DNA of 64,000 bases, from assembly GCA_916700875.1 (NCBI GenBank), contig CAKAKS010000013.1, forward strand, positions 12,335,596-12,399,595, in the 5' to 3' direction. Positions 12,640-26,495 of this stretch are shown here, in pieces. The position numbers were made by a program, and so were the translations under genes. The notes under the pieces are model-generated. The model searched no databases. It saw nothing but the letters and a program-made list of their open reading frames with translations, and was not told the origin of the DNA. The stretch is from Sebastes aleutianus. Lineage: Eukaryota; Chordata; Actinopteri; Perciformes; Sebastidae. Position 1 is the first letter of the stretch, and each line of letters starts with the position of its first letter.

Positions 12640-13725
12640 ACTGTCACTGTCAATATAAATCTTACAAACTGTATATAGACATGTACACATGCACATACTG
12701 TACATAATCAACCAGTATATCCATTCAGTAGTTATTTATTTGCACTATTACAGAACACTTGACTGGTCTATAGATGTTTAGTTCTAATTATATTTTGTAC
12801 TGTTGGTCATTGGCGCTTTTAGAATATTTATATATATACAGCTATTTTATTCTTTACATTTATTTATCCAGCTTTGTGTTCCTTGTTCCTGGCTGTTATC
12901 TCTAGTTATAAAAAAATCTGAGTCAAATTCCTTGTATGTGTACGAGGGCTGTCAATCGATCCATTCGATATTTAATCGCAATTATTCGCAAATTAATCAC
13001 ATATTTTTTTAATCTCTTCAAAATGTACCTTAAAGGGAGATCTGTCAAGTATTTAATCCTCTTATCAACATGGGAGTGGGCAAATATGCTGCTTTATGCA
13101 AATGTATGTACATATTTATTATTGTAAATCAATTAACAACACAAAACAATGACAGATATTGTCCAGAAACCCTCACAGGTACTGCATTTAGCATAAAACA
13201 ATATGCTCCAATCATAACATGGCAAACTGCAGCCCAACAGGCAACAACAGCTGTCAGTGTGTCAGTGTGCTGACTTGACTATGACTTGCCCCAAACTGCA
13301 TGTGATTATCATAAAGTGGGCATGTCTGTAAAGGGGAGACTCGTGGGTACCCATAGAACCCATTTACATTCACTGATCTGAAGGTCAGAGGTCAAGGGAC
13401 ACCTTTGAAAATGGACATGACAGTTTTTCCTCGACAAAATTTAGCTTCAGTTTAGAGCGTTATTTAGCGTCTTTCGTGACAAGCTAGTATGACATGGTTG
13501 GTACAGATGGATTCATCAGGTTTTTTTCTAGTTTCATATGATACCAGTATCTTCACTCTAGCTTTAAAACTGAATTGCGACAAAGCTGAAAAATGTAAGT
13601 GGTGTTAATGCGTTATAATCGCGGTACCTATCGCGGTACATATACCTTTTTTTGGATGTGCATACCCTGTTTATCTACAAATACTTAGCCAATAAAAGGT
13701 GATTCTGGTTCTGATTAAGGTTCTT
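12640..13725 (+). mobile_element. Repeat bounded by TGTCAATCGAT motif, nested in an older repeat tail
   Basis: The inner part (12945-13640) starts GGGCTGTCAATCGATCC and holds CAACATGGGAGTGGGCAAAT, GACATGGTTGGTACAGATGG and other motifs of a common perciform repeat. It splits a host repeat whose halves lie at about 12890-12944 (GAGTCAAATTCCTTGTATGT) and 13660-13720 (AATAAAAGGTGATTCTGG). Further copies: 18110-18325 (reverse) and 59741-60040. Confidence 0.75.
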
Positions 13726-14029
13726 GAAGATCAAGTATTTTCAATATGCATTACAGTACATGCAGAATCAACAAAAGTCAGACATTTTAGGGCCGACCCG
13801 CTTGGGTTTGTCTTCTCTCAGTCACATGAGGATTATGATACAGTGCTGCAGGTATGGGAGTAATAATAATCCTGCTGTAGCTGACTGAGCCGGGTACAAT
13901 CTCCTCAGTCTAACGTCACTAAAACTATTGCTCTAGCAAGACTTTGTTTTCCATTAAAATTACATTGAAAGTCACATAAAACATTATGAAGCTGTCTTCT
14001 TCCATCTTGTGTTTAATTTGTTTGTTTAT

Positions 14030-14620
14030 TACACGGCTGTGTTGAATACTCGATTCTGATTGGTCATCACGGTGTTCTGAGGTCTGTTTTTTCTGTATAA
14101 CAGACCGTTTCTATGTATAACAGACCGTTGCTACGTATAACAGACCGTTGCTACGTTGCTATGTAAAGCAGACCGTTTCTATGTATAACAGACCGTTGCT
14201 ATGTATAACAGACTGTTGCTACGTTGCTATGTAAAGCAGACCGTTTCTATGTATAACAGACCGTTGCTATGTATAACAGACCATTGCTATCTATAACATA
14301 CTGTTGCTATCTATAGCAGACCGTTGCTATGTATAACAGACCATTGCTATCTATAACATACCGTTGCTATCTATAGCAGACCGTTGCTATGTATAACAGA
14401 CCGTTGCTATGTATAACAGACCGTTGCTATGTATAACAGACCGTTGCTATGGACACAGTTCTGATGTCGGACTCTACTGATTTCTTCAGTAAGTAGCTGT
14501 GTAATAAGCGGGATAATGTACAGCTAGCGGGTCATTGTTGTGAAATAAACCCCTTCAGGGCGATGAGAGACCCCGACACAAAGCCCCAATCCCTTACCTC
14601 TCACATTTATCAATAATAGT
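14030..14620. repeat. Interspersed repeat containing a 20-bp minisatellite
   Basis: Flanks read TTACACGGCTGTGTTGAATA and GTGTAATAAGCGGGATAATG. Inside, 14093-14455 is about 18 copies of CAGACCGTTGCTATGTATAA with higher-order variation (AAAGCAG and CATACTG variants). Confidence 0.85.
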
Positions 14621-14631
14621 TATTTACTTAA

Positions 14632-15169
14632 AGGAGCAGTGTGTAACATTTCGGGGCATCTCCTAGCAGAAATGGAATATAATATTCATAACTATGTTTT
14701 CATTAGTGTATAATCATATGAAACTAAGAATCGTTGTGTGTTTGTTAGCTTAGAATAAGTCCTTCATATCTACATAGGGAGCGGGTCCTCTTCATGGAGT
14801 CCTCCATGTTGCTCCACCATGTTACTACGGCAGCCTAGAACGGACAAACCAAACTCTGTCTCTAGAGAGAGACTTTCATGTTTTAACGTTACCTGAAGGC
14901 CACCGTAGTTCTCCGACACGCTTGTGAAACTGCAGAAACGTGATCCACAGAGTGCTAAACCGTGGTACCGCCAGCCGCCGTCTGACTTCCGTTGCTCCTA
15001 AAGTAGTGTTATTATGGTATGGATGGCCTCTGAGTTAGGAGAACGGCGTTACCGCGGTTTTAAACTCGTTACCTCAGTCTTGAAAGGGAGGAGTGAGCGG
15101 AGGGGTACTCAGTTTGTTGCAATCTGCAACCACACCACTAGATACCGCCAAATCCTACACACTGTCCCT
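14632..15169 (+). mobile_element. TTAA-flanked MITE (piggyBac-like), family A
   Basis: TTAA at 14628-14631 and 15170-15173 flanks inverted ends AGGAGCAGTGTGTA and TACACACTGTCCCT. No coding capacity; the 86-codon frame inside it is spurious. It ends about 100 bp before the TATA-like box of gucy2f. Related: 40660-40830, 45502-46036 and 46529-47794. Confidence 0.85.
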
Positions 15170-15269
15170 TTAAGTAGGATTTTAAATGCAGGATTTTTAA
15201 CTGGTAATGAAGTATTTTTACATCTTGGTATTGGTACTTTTACTTCTTCAAACACTATCAGAGCATCTT

Positions 15270-15276
15270 TATAAAA
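15270..15276 (+). promoter_or_regulatory. TATA-like box upstream of gucy2f
   Basis: TATAAAA lies about 300 bp before the chosen start codon, between a MITE that ends at 15169 and the first coding exon. No exact CRX site (TAATCC) was seen nearby. The assignment rests on position only. Confidence 0.3.
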
Positions 15277-15574
15277 CTTTTACCTTTCTCCAAATCCTTC
15301 GTTGTTCCAGGGAAGCAGCACCTTCAGACCGTCTTCCTCCTGGTTCTTGTGAGCTCTGGAGCTGTTAAGCCTTTAGATGCAACCACAGCGACGTGCCTTC
15401 ATCATCTCCTCACCTCCAACATGGAAGCAGACACCAGACAAAACCTCTGACGTCACCCCTTCCTCCGTTCCTCCTCTTCGTCTTCACTTCTCTCCTGTCA
15501 ACCACTTTGCTGCATCCCAACTTTCTTCTGTTCCCTCTTCTTCCTTAACTTTATCCCACCTTCCTCTGTCACGC

Positions 15575-15820
15575 ATGTATCTCTCTCCTCCATCCCTCCA
15601 CGGCGTCCTGAGGCCCCTCCTGGTCCTCCTGGCCTCCCTGTGTTTACTGCCCTGCCCAGCAGAAGCAGCCTGGTTTCGGGTCGGGGTGTTGGGGCCGTGG
15701 GGGTGCGACCCTCTCTTTGCGAAAGCCCTCCCCAGTGTGGCGGCACAGCTCGCCGTCAACCGCATCAACAAGGACCCCTCGCTGTCCTACGCTGTGACGT
15801 TTGAGTATAGTGTGCTGCAG
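15575..15820 (+). CDS. gucy2f: gucy2f coding exon 1
   Basis: Residues 1-82. A hydrophobic signal peptide (core LLVLLASLCLLP) is followed by the start of the extracellular domain (VGVLGPWGCDPLFAKALP). The donor is CTGCAG|GTGCGA, phase 0. The next intron is only 87 bp. Confidence 0.9.
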
Positions 15821-18800
15821 GTGCGATGCTGATCTCAGCTTCATCAGCTTGAATGTGAATTAATCTGTCCGGTTGGTACATTGATTCATTTATGGACCAC
15901 TTTTCAGGAGCCATGTGAGACATCGAGGGCGCTGGAGAAGTTCATGGATTTCCACACCAAGGCCTCCGGGTACATTGGACCAGCCAACCCCGGCTACTGT
16001 GACTCAGCTTCAATGCTGAGCAAAGGCTGGAACAAAGTAGGTGTTTCTGAGGGAATTATATTGTAGAGGGACTTGTTGACTGTATGTGTGGTCACATCTC
16101 CTCTACTCCCCCAGGCGTTGTTTCCTTGGGGTTGTGTCGGCTATGAGCTGGACGATATTCGGAGCCACCCAACCTTTGCCCGCTCCATGCCGAGGCCCAC
16201 CTGGGTGCTGCTCAGCGTCATGAACTACTTCAGGTGGGCCCACGTCGCCATCATCTCGTCCTCAGAGGACATCTGGGTGGAGACGGCCACCAAGGTTTGA
16301 ATATTTTCTCCTCACAACAAAAGAACAGCTGTTGGTTTTTCTAGTATAGATAAATCCAAACAGTGGAGGTCAAAGAGAGACTATTTTATTTACATCTACT
16401 CTCTTTTTCTTGCTGTAACCTTGTTTGAGTTCATGGTTTTCGACCGGTCAGTCTGCACGGGCAGATTATGAGACAACGGGTCCCTGGGGACAGACATGTA
16501 AAAGGCCCCACCACATCTCCTACATATAAGACACACAGACTTTGTGATGCTTTTGCCTCCTTTTGTTGTTTTGTGTCTTTTTGGTGGTTTTATGTCTTGT
16601 TGTAGTCATTTTGTGTCTCTTTGTAGTCGGTCTGTCTTTATTTAGTAATTTTGTGTCTTTTTGTTCTGTTGTCTCTCTTTGTAGTTGTTTTGTGTCTCTT
16701 TGTGGTCATTTTGTGTCTCTTTGTGGTCATTTTGTGTCTCTTTGTAGTTGTTTTGTGTCTCTTTGTGGTCATTTTGTGTCTCTTTGTAGTTGTTTTGTGT
16801 CTCTTTGTGGTCATTTTGTGTCTCTTTGTGGTCATTTTGTGTCTCTTTGTAGTTGTTTTGTGTCTCTTTGTAGTCATTTTGTGTCTCTTTGCGGCCATTT
16901 TGCATCCCTTCGTGGTCGGTACGTGTCTCTTCGAAGGACACTTTGGGCCCCTGGGCCTGTGCCCGGTTGGCCTGCTCAGTAATCCATCCATGTCAGTGTG
17001 TGTGTTGTCTCTGTCCCGTCCAGGTAGCTGATTCCTTACGGAGCCACGGCCTGCCGGTCAGACTGGTCAGTTTTATGGAGAACACACCTCACGGCATCAG
17101 ACGAACTCTGACCAAACTCCGCAAGATGAGAGAAATACGAGGTGAGCTCCAGTTCCTTCTTTAAGATTTGATTTACTTACTAATAGTTTTAAATGAATGA
17201 ATCCTGATCAGACAGAAACCTGTAATCTGCATCTCGTATCATGTCTCGTCCTAGTTGTGATCCTCTGCATGCACTCTGCGCTGATCGGCGGTGAACCCCA
17301 GAAGCTGCTCTTAGAGACGGCCTACGATATGAAACTGATCGACGGCTCCCTGGTCTTTGTGCCCTACGACACCCTGCTCTACAGCCTGCCCTACCGCAAC
17401 GTGACCTACCCAGCTCTGAAGAGGAACAGCAAACTGCTGCGGGCCTACGACGCCGTGTTAACCGTCACCATCGACTCACCCCGGGTGTCCTTCTACGAGG
17501 CCTACAGGGAGGCCATGGAGAGGGGGGAGGTGGCCAAGACGCTGAAGCCTCAGCAGGTGATGCATGGGACTGTAGAGGTTGGAGAGGAGGGCTCGTGTGC
17601 ACTGTTAAGATAGCTCTTGAGCAAGGCAGTTCAATCTGTCCGTGTGTCCTGCAGGTGTCTCCACTCTTTGGCACCATCTACAGCTCCGTCCTCTTCATGG
17701 CTCACGCAGTGCATCGGGTTCGGGAAAGCGGGGAGTGGATGTCTGGGGGAAACCTGGCAAGACACACCCGCAACCTGGACTTCCAGGTACCAAGACAAGA
17801 GGATCGTGAATAAGACGCACAGTATTTAAAATAAACAGTAAATGTGCCTATAATATCAGAAAATGACATTTGTGTTCAGTAGAAATTTGTTGATTGTCAA
17901 AGTTTGGAGTCTAAAACAGGTAGAAGGAAATGTTGTAAATATTAATATAATATTAGTTATCATTATATTATAAGTGGGAGTTATGTCATGGTGCAGGATT
18001 GAACATTTTAAAACTAGAATGTATTTGTAACTTCTATAAAAACTATTTATTAAGAAAACTGCATGGTAAGAGCTCCAAAATAATATATATTTTTTTAACT
18101 AAATGCAGTACCTGTGAGGGTCTATATCTATACAATATCTGTCATTGTTTTGTGTTGTTAATTGGTTTTCAATAATAAATATATACACACATTTGCATAA
18201 AGCAGCATATTTGTCCACTCCCATGTTGATACGAGTATTAAATACTTGACAAATCTCTCTTTAAGATACATTTTGAACAGATACAAAATGCGATTAAATA
18301 TTTTAATCAATTGACAGCCTTAATTTATACCAATATATTAACAAATTAGTTATGTCATAGTGCAATTTATGCACAATTTATGAGGATTACTGCATGGTAA
18401 GGGTAAGGGTAAGTAACAGTGAACTTACTGAGGCACAACAAAACCTTTTCTTTTAAATACACCGGTATTAGAAGAAAAATAAATACTTGTTGCGTAACAT
18501 AGGTGGCAGCCTTAGACAAATATTACACAAATATTTTACTGTACATGTATATATTTTGTATACCAAATAATAGGATTTGAGAATATTTGTAGATAAAAAA
18601 ATGTTCACATTAATTTATTTCCATACAATATAGTGTCACAGGACTTAATGTTATATAGAATATAATAAATGTTTTAAATAATAAAAAATCAAGGTAAAGA
18701 TGTTCTCAGTTAAGAGTACTTCTATTGGTTATCAAACAGTTCATATTTCCATTAAATTTAAAAAAATGTTGAGATCAAATAAAAATCCCATAATAAAAAG

Positions 18801-21800
18801 TTCCAACTACATATCTTACTTCACGCTGCAGGGCTTCAGTTACCCGATCAAAACCAACGGTTCTGGAGCGGCTCTGCTGGACTACCTCATACTGGACACA
18901 GATGGACTCTCCTGGGAGCTGAAGCCAACATACAGGTACATGAGGAAAGAACTTTAGCTACAGCAGGTTGATGAGTTAAAGGAGCGTACCCACATCTTTC
19001 AGGCTGTAGTCTGACTTGACTGAATTGATTAATGACAGGATCGACATGGAGGCCGGTATGGTGCATTACATGGGTCGAGACATCCACTTCCCTCGCGGCT
19101 ACGCACCCAGAAAGGACGCCCCCTGCTGGTTTACTCCTGGAGTCCTCTGCTCAGGGGGTTAGAAACACACACACAAATATAAACACTGTGCATTCATGCG
19201 TGCATGCTGGTTATTTAGGTTTGCTGTTATATATATTCCTGTATGTACACCAGTGGGAACTTTGGGGTTTCAATAAGTGAAGCCAATGCTGAAGTGTTTT
19301 ACGTTCTTTCTACCAGCCAGCAGGGGGCGACTCCTCTGGTTGCTAAAAGAAGTCTGATTGTATAGAAGTCTATGAGAAAATGAGCCTACTTCTCTCTTGA
19401 TTTATTACCTCAGTAAACATTGTAAACATGAGTTTATGGTCCCAATCACTAGTTTCAAGTCTTCTTCAATACAGCATGATGTTCATTTAGTAAATTATGG
19501 TCCCATTTAGAGTCAGATAGACCATAAAGGGGGTTGTCCGTGTTTTCGTCTTAAACCTTTAACAGTGTGTTTTCAGTTCATGAAAGTTAATTGTAACATT
19601 TTGGTCGCCTTAAAATGTCTTATTCAGTGCTCGGTTGTACTTGGCTCCACTCTCTCGTGTCACTTCTGGTTGCAAAAAAAAACAAAACCAAGATGGCGAC
19701 AGCCAAAAACCAAGATGTTGACGGCCCAAAACCAAGATGGCGACAGCCAAAAACCAAGATGGCGACGGTCACATCTTGGTTTTTGGCTGTCGCCATCTTG
19801 GTTTTGGGCCATCAACATCTTGTTTTTTTGCAACCTGAAGTGACATTAGAGGGTGGAGCTAAGTACAACCAAACGCTGAATAAGACATTTTTAGGCGACA
19901 AAAAATGTTAAAATTAAGTTCATGAAGTGAAAACACACTGTGAAAAAGACAAAAACACGGACAACTCCCAGACCGGACAACTTCGTGGTGGCAACCTGTC
20001 AATCACAAGGTAGACATTTCAGCGTTGGCTTCACTTCTCAGAACCGGAGATTGCCGCCTGATTAAATCTCCAAAACTGTTTTTCTTGTTCCAGGTGTGGA
20101 TCTGTTCTCGACCATCGGCGCGTTCCTCGGAGCGATAGCTGCCTCTATTTTTGGAGTGGCATTTATTTACTGCATCAGGTACAAAGTCAACAGGAAGTGA
20201 TGTTGCTCTGGAATATCTTTATCATTTTAAAATAATAATTATTTCCGTAATTTTATTACGAACACGTATAGTTTATAGTTTATAGTTTATTTTTTTCTCA
20301 CTATCAATCATAAATAAAGATGTTTCTTGTCACTAATGAATTGCATCCCTCTGTCTGCTGTCTCTTGTTGCCTAGGCGACGCATCACAAAGATCCGACTG
20401 CTTAAGGGTCCAAACAGGATCTTGCTGACTCTGGCTGATGTCACATTCATCAACCCGTCGCTAAGCAACAAGGTCAGTCCGATTGACTCGTGCTTTTACT
20501 TGTTGTATTCGTTACAGAAGTAAAACTACGCTAGAGGAAGTTGTTATACATTCTCAATTAAATAAATCCATATTTCTTGAACATCATATTTGGCGGTCTT
20601 TGTGTTGCTGAGACAGTGCTGGAAAGTAACTAAATACATTTACTGAACTTAAGTACAATTTTGAGGTACTTTACTTGAGTATTTCCACCCATGGAGGTTA
20701 AATTGAGTATACCAGCACATCATCAGCATTTACACATCAGTAATACTTGATATGGATTATATTAATATAAGTATAGAATCATGGTATTCATTGTTTTTTT
20801 ATCTATGTATCTTATGTACGTATATCTACCTGACAAAGGGCTCTTATTTGCTCTTCCAGTTTATAAAAATATCCCCTCCTTCCCTTCCCTTCCCCCAAAT
20901 AAAATAAAATAAAATAAAATAAAATACAATAAAATAAATACAAAATAAATTGTATAATGTAAGTGAAATATATGCATATATGTAAACTGGTGAATAAAGT
21001 TAAACATTAAAAAAATATATAATACATAATAAATGTAAACTGAAGTAAAGTAAGTACAATTTTGAAAGCAGGAATTTGACTATATATTATTAGTATTTCT
21101 ACACTGTGGTGTTACTACTCCAAATGACTAATAAGTAAGTCATCTGAATACTTCTTCCGCCCCTGTACTGAGGTTGCCCTTAAAATGAGTCTAAAGTAGA
21201 AAAACTGATTAGAATCTTTGTGTCACATTCTGAACTTTGACTCCTTTATAGAAGCTGAGTCTGGATGACAGCAGGGCGAGCGGCGTGAGGAGCATGTCAG
21301 ACGTCACATCGCCCGTCTCCACCCAATCTCCCGCCACCTACGAGAACTCCAACGTTGTCATTTTCGAGGTGAGACAGTCAGTTTGATAAGTCCTCTCTAA
21401 ATTGTAAAGTAGCCTAAATCAAATGTCTTCATCTCATTTTGGCAGTTTTATTAGTAATCTGATGTGTTTCAGGTTGATTGAGGCTTCGTCCAGGTGCTTT
21501 TGACTTTTTAGCCTGCCAGAATAATTTACCATAAGATAAATAAGAAGAAAACCGTTTCATCACCATAAACTTTTGATGGTTTGGGGATATTTTGCCAACC
21601 TTAATCTTTACGTGCTAGCATCAGCTTAAGCTAAGTTCACACTACACGACTTTCAAAGTCGTCGGATCTCTGTACTTTTCTCACTACATGACTGACCGGC
21701 GACAGGAGGTCACTGACATTGCCAATTGCAATTTTAGTGTCCCATTTGTGTTAGTCAAATCAGCGGCTAACCATTCGGTTCTAAGTACAATTTAACTCAC

Positions 21801-24800
21801 ACTCACTCATCTTCAACCTCTTATCCGGGGTCAGGTCACGGGGGCAACAGCTCCAGCAGGGGACCCCAACCTTCCCTTCCCCGGGCCACATTAACCAGCT
21901 CTGACTGGGGGATCCCGAGGCATTCCCAGGCCAGTGTGGAGATCTAATCTCTCCACCTAGTCCTGGGTCTTCCCCGTGGCCTCCTCCCAGCTGGTCGTGC
22001 CTGGAACACCTCCTAAGGGAGGCGTCCAGGGGGCATCCGTACTAGATGCCCGAACCACCTCAACTGGCTCCTTTCGACGCAAAGGAGCAGCGGATCTACT
22101 CCGAGTCCCTCACGGATGACTGAGCTTCTCACCCTATCTCTAAGGGAGACGCCAGCCACCCTCCTGAGGAAACCCATTTCGGCCGCTTGTACCCTTGATC
22201 TAGTTCTTTGGGTCCTGACCCAGCCCTCATGACCATAGGTGAGAGCAGGAACCAAGACTGACCGGTAGATCTAGTTCTTTGGGTCATGACCCAGCCCTCA
22301 TGACCATAGGTGAGAGCAGGAACCAAGACTGACCGGTAGATCGAGAGCTTTGTCTTCCGGCTCAGCTCTCTTTTCGTCACAACGGTGCAGTAAAGCGAAT
22401 GCAATATATATACCAATACCGGTTTTGTCATGAAAACACATGCGAGAAAAATTATTCCTCTCGTTGCAACAACAACTTTGCTCCGTGTTGTAAATGCAGC
22501 ACATACAGTAAGTTCCTATTGCTACAGGCTCCTCCCCCAGGTTTCCCCTCAACCCGTGTCTCGCGCTGTCATTGGCCGCAGCTCGTGGCCGGAGTTCCCG
22601 ACAGGTCCAGATATTTAGCACGCTAGATATCTGAAATATCTGCGAGGCATCGGCGAGCACCGGCAAGCCTCTCGGCTCGCGTCTTTGAGCAGCTCACACA
22701 TGACACTCAAGCGCCGATATGCGAGCGGCGAGCCAACGCCGATTTGCCTCTGATCTGCGGCTTTTGTCGGGGAGCTTCAAAAACTGTCAGGGAGCAGAAA
22801 ATCAGGGCTAAAATTGTGTAGTGTGAACTAGGCATTAGTTCAGTAGCTTGAAAAAGATAAGAAAGCCGATCTTTGGTGGGGTTTTTTCTCTCCTCCAGGG
22901 TGACTGGGCGTGGCTGAAGAGACTTCCTGATGGCTCATTCAGCAACATCAACCCCAAAACCAGCGATGTGTTTGAGCTGGTATGTGGCATTGTTGTGAAA
23001 CAGAGAAAGTATCCATTTGTACTGAACAAAGTCATGAAAAATACAGCTTGTGACCATCTTGCGATGGGATCACACCAGCCGCGACGCCAAATCGGGCCAG
23101 GTTGTGTAAAGTGGGGGGGACAAATCAGCCCCAACGAACACAGGGCTTTCTTCCAGGAGACCACTGTTCGTGTGAGCTGCCGTGAGTTAAGTTTCACTTT
23201 CACCTTACAAGCAGCAGTTCGTTTGTGTCCCGTCTTCACAACGTGGAGTTTCATTTTCACTTCACAAACGTAATAATTTTAAGCCCAACCAGGATGTTTT
23301 TCCTAAACCTAACTAAGTGGTTTTGTTGCCTGAAACTAAGCAGGTGTTTTTGTTTGAATTCACAACGTTAAGCACGTGTTGTGACCGTAAAGTGACGCCA
23401 AGGGGTCGGACAAAGCCTCAGTATGTGACGATTTGGGATTAGAGCGTGTTGGATCATACCAGCCGCGACGCCAAATCGCGCCAGGGGAGTAACGTTCCCT
23501 ACTTCCTACCCCTCTACTTCCGGCGCCCCTGCTCGGACCACACCAATCTTTGAATTGAACCTTCATTTTGATCTTAACTACACAACTGTAAAGTTTGGTG
23601 ACTGCATCTTGCACGGTTGTGACGCTATCAAGGTGACAAAATCTGTCCACAGAAATGTAAACACCTTGCTAAGTACTCCTCTTCTGTGGTAGTTCCTGCT
23701 ACAGTAGGCGTCTCCAGGACCACGTTTTACCATGATGACTCACACACAGACTCATAAGGTGAAAACAATACCAGCCGTACGCTGATGGTAACCAGCATCA
23801 TAAACACTGTTTTTTGACCGCAGATGAAGGACATGCGTCATGAGAATGTCAACCCCTTCCTGGGCTTCTTTAAAGACTGTGGCGTGTTCGCCATCGTGAC
23901 CGAGTTCTGCTCCAGAGGAAGTTTGGAGGACCTGCTGCTGAATGAAGACGTCAAACTGGACTGGATGTTCAAGTCGTCGCTGCTACTGGATTTAATTAAG
24001 GTCAGAATGGAGGGAAGGCGTGGGCAGAAAAGACAAGTAGGGGGGGCAGTGGAATGGGACATTTTTAGAGCTGATTATTTTCTGCTGATTATTTTCTCCA
24101 TTAAAGGTGCTGTTTGTAACTTCTTACACGTATAAATCATTGCGGGTCGGTGTCCCATGCGCGCTCACGTGTGGCTCCGCTGTTCAGACTCAGACTCCAA
24201 CACAAACTACAGTGAAGCACCAAAACCTCTTGGTTGTATCTAGTGAAGCCCGTCTGTTAGACAGTGATGGCCGCGGTCGGAGGACGCGGAGGAGACCGTA
24301 GCTTTGCCTCCAGGATCGGAGTCTCTGCTGAACTCTGCTCCTCTGCCTGCCTTCACTCACACAACTCGCTCGTTCTCACTCACTCTTTCGCTCCACTCTC
24401 ACGTGCATGCTGCACACTCCACACTGCAGAAGAATTAGTTTAGCTCTGAGAATATCTAGTGAATGTTCAGTGGACGTTTGTGCAGAAATAACTGCTGCAG
24501 CTCCTCCAGACCAACAGAGGTTTCCCGTGTCTTGTGAAGTGACGGGGCTCCGCAGAGAGAAACGTTATTGTCTCCGACCAAAACTCCGGCATCTCCCCTG
24601 TTCCCTCCGGCCGCGGTCGGGAGGCTGAGGCAGGAAAAGCCAACACTAGGATCAGCATTGATTCATGGAGAGACCTTCGTCTGGTCAGCTAACATTACTG
24701 CCAAGCAGCTGAAATATAGAGTGATATTGTGCTTTTAGCTGACGTGTGTCTCCTCACTGTGTTGAGCGATGCTCGTTCATGTCTATGTAGAGCGAGCACA

Positions 24801-26449
24801 AGCGCAAGCTCGACGCTGACTTTCGTTGACTTAACGGCCACAAGTGTCGCTGTTAACAAGACATTTCTGATTCTTACAAACAGTCCCTTTAATGGATTGA
24901 TTGTTTGTAAAAGTAGTGATAATGGTAAGAAATAGCGTCACAATTACCCAGAGCCCAACGTGACACCTTCACAATGTTTGTTTTGTCCAGAACTCAACAT
25001 TATTAAAAACAGATCTAAATAATTAAAAAGAAAAGCAGCAAATCTTTGCATTTATGAAGCTGTAACCATGAAAAATGATCGGCAATTAATTTTCTGACAA
25101 ACAACTGATTGATTAATCGACTAATCGTTTCAGCCGCACTTGTATTAACTGTTGGTAGTTTCATTTATAACAAAACATCAGATTTTATGAGCTCTTTGTA
25201 TGTTTTTATGCAAAAATCTTAATTTGTAAAGTAACTAAAGCTGTCAGCTATATAAAGAGTACAATATTTCCGTCTGAGATGCAGCAGAGTAGAAGTAGAA
25301 AGTGGTATAAAAACCACTTACGGTGCCATAGCTGACTTGTTTGCATTCTGTCTCAGGGTATGAAATACCTCCACCACCGCGGAGTGTCCCACACTCGTCT
25401 CAAGTCCCGTAACTGCGTGGTGGACGGGCGTTTTGTCCTGAAGGTCACAGACTACGGCTACAACGAGGTTCTGGAGGCTCAGAGGTTCTCCTACGTGGAA
25501 CCACTCGCAGACGGTGAGAAGAACATTTCAGATTATTAAACCATTTGTGTGAGCTGTCACCAAACTAACGCAACTCTGTGTGATCCAGAGCTTCTGTGGA
25601 CGGCTCCGGAGATCCTGAGGAGCAGGCAGCCGGAGCTTCACGGGACTCATTTTGGAGACGTGTACAGCTTCGCCATCATCATGCAGGAAGTGGTGGTCAG
25701 AGGGCCTCCTTTCTGCATGATGGACCTGTCTGCCGAAGGCAAGATAGCAACTTCACAAACACGCCTAAAAAAAAACACATGTGCTCTGAGTTTCTGAGCA
25801 CCCCAAATATTGTTTTTCTTAAGTTTAAAATTGCTCTTACATTATCAAACAAATTAAAGCTGCTCGAACATTTTTACACACAGAAAATGATCATAAATCC
25901 AAACTGTTTGCTTCTCTGTGTTTTAGAAATAATAGAGAAGCTGCGTAAGCCTCCTCCTCTGTTCCGCCCGGTGGTCAGTCCGGACTACGCTCCTTTAGAG
26001 TGCATCCAGCTGATGAAACAGTGCTGGAACGAACAGCCAGACAAGAGACTGTGCTTTGAGGAGATCTTTGACCAGGTGGATTATACATTTTTAACTACAT
26101 TTCGCTTTAATTTGAACAAAAAATATCCACGTTTAAATGCTACAAAATGTTGATGTTAAACTGATATCTTGGTTGGCCAAAGTGGTCATTTTATAAACAA
26201 CCAGTGTTGATATGTTGGTGCTGTTTTCTTTATTTTTTAGGGAAATAAATCTTAATTTAAAGCCTATATTTTAGTGCAGGGGTTCCCAACCCCTTTCTAT
26301 GCCAAGGCCCCACAAATAGCATTAGCTTATGGCCGGGGCCCCCCTTTAGCAAGATGTCTCAATGTTAAAAAAATAAATAAATGAAATAAAACTTGGCAAA
26401 TAAGATTATGATATGTTACATATTATTATAAACTAGATTTATTATTATT

Positions 26450-26495
<46 letters not shown>

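Noticed and set aside
15377..15574. 66-residue N-terminal extension of gucy2f
   Set aside because: In frame and ATG-initiated, but it would bury the signal peptide and shows no family similarity; more likely 5' UTR.
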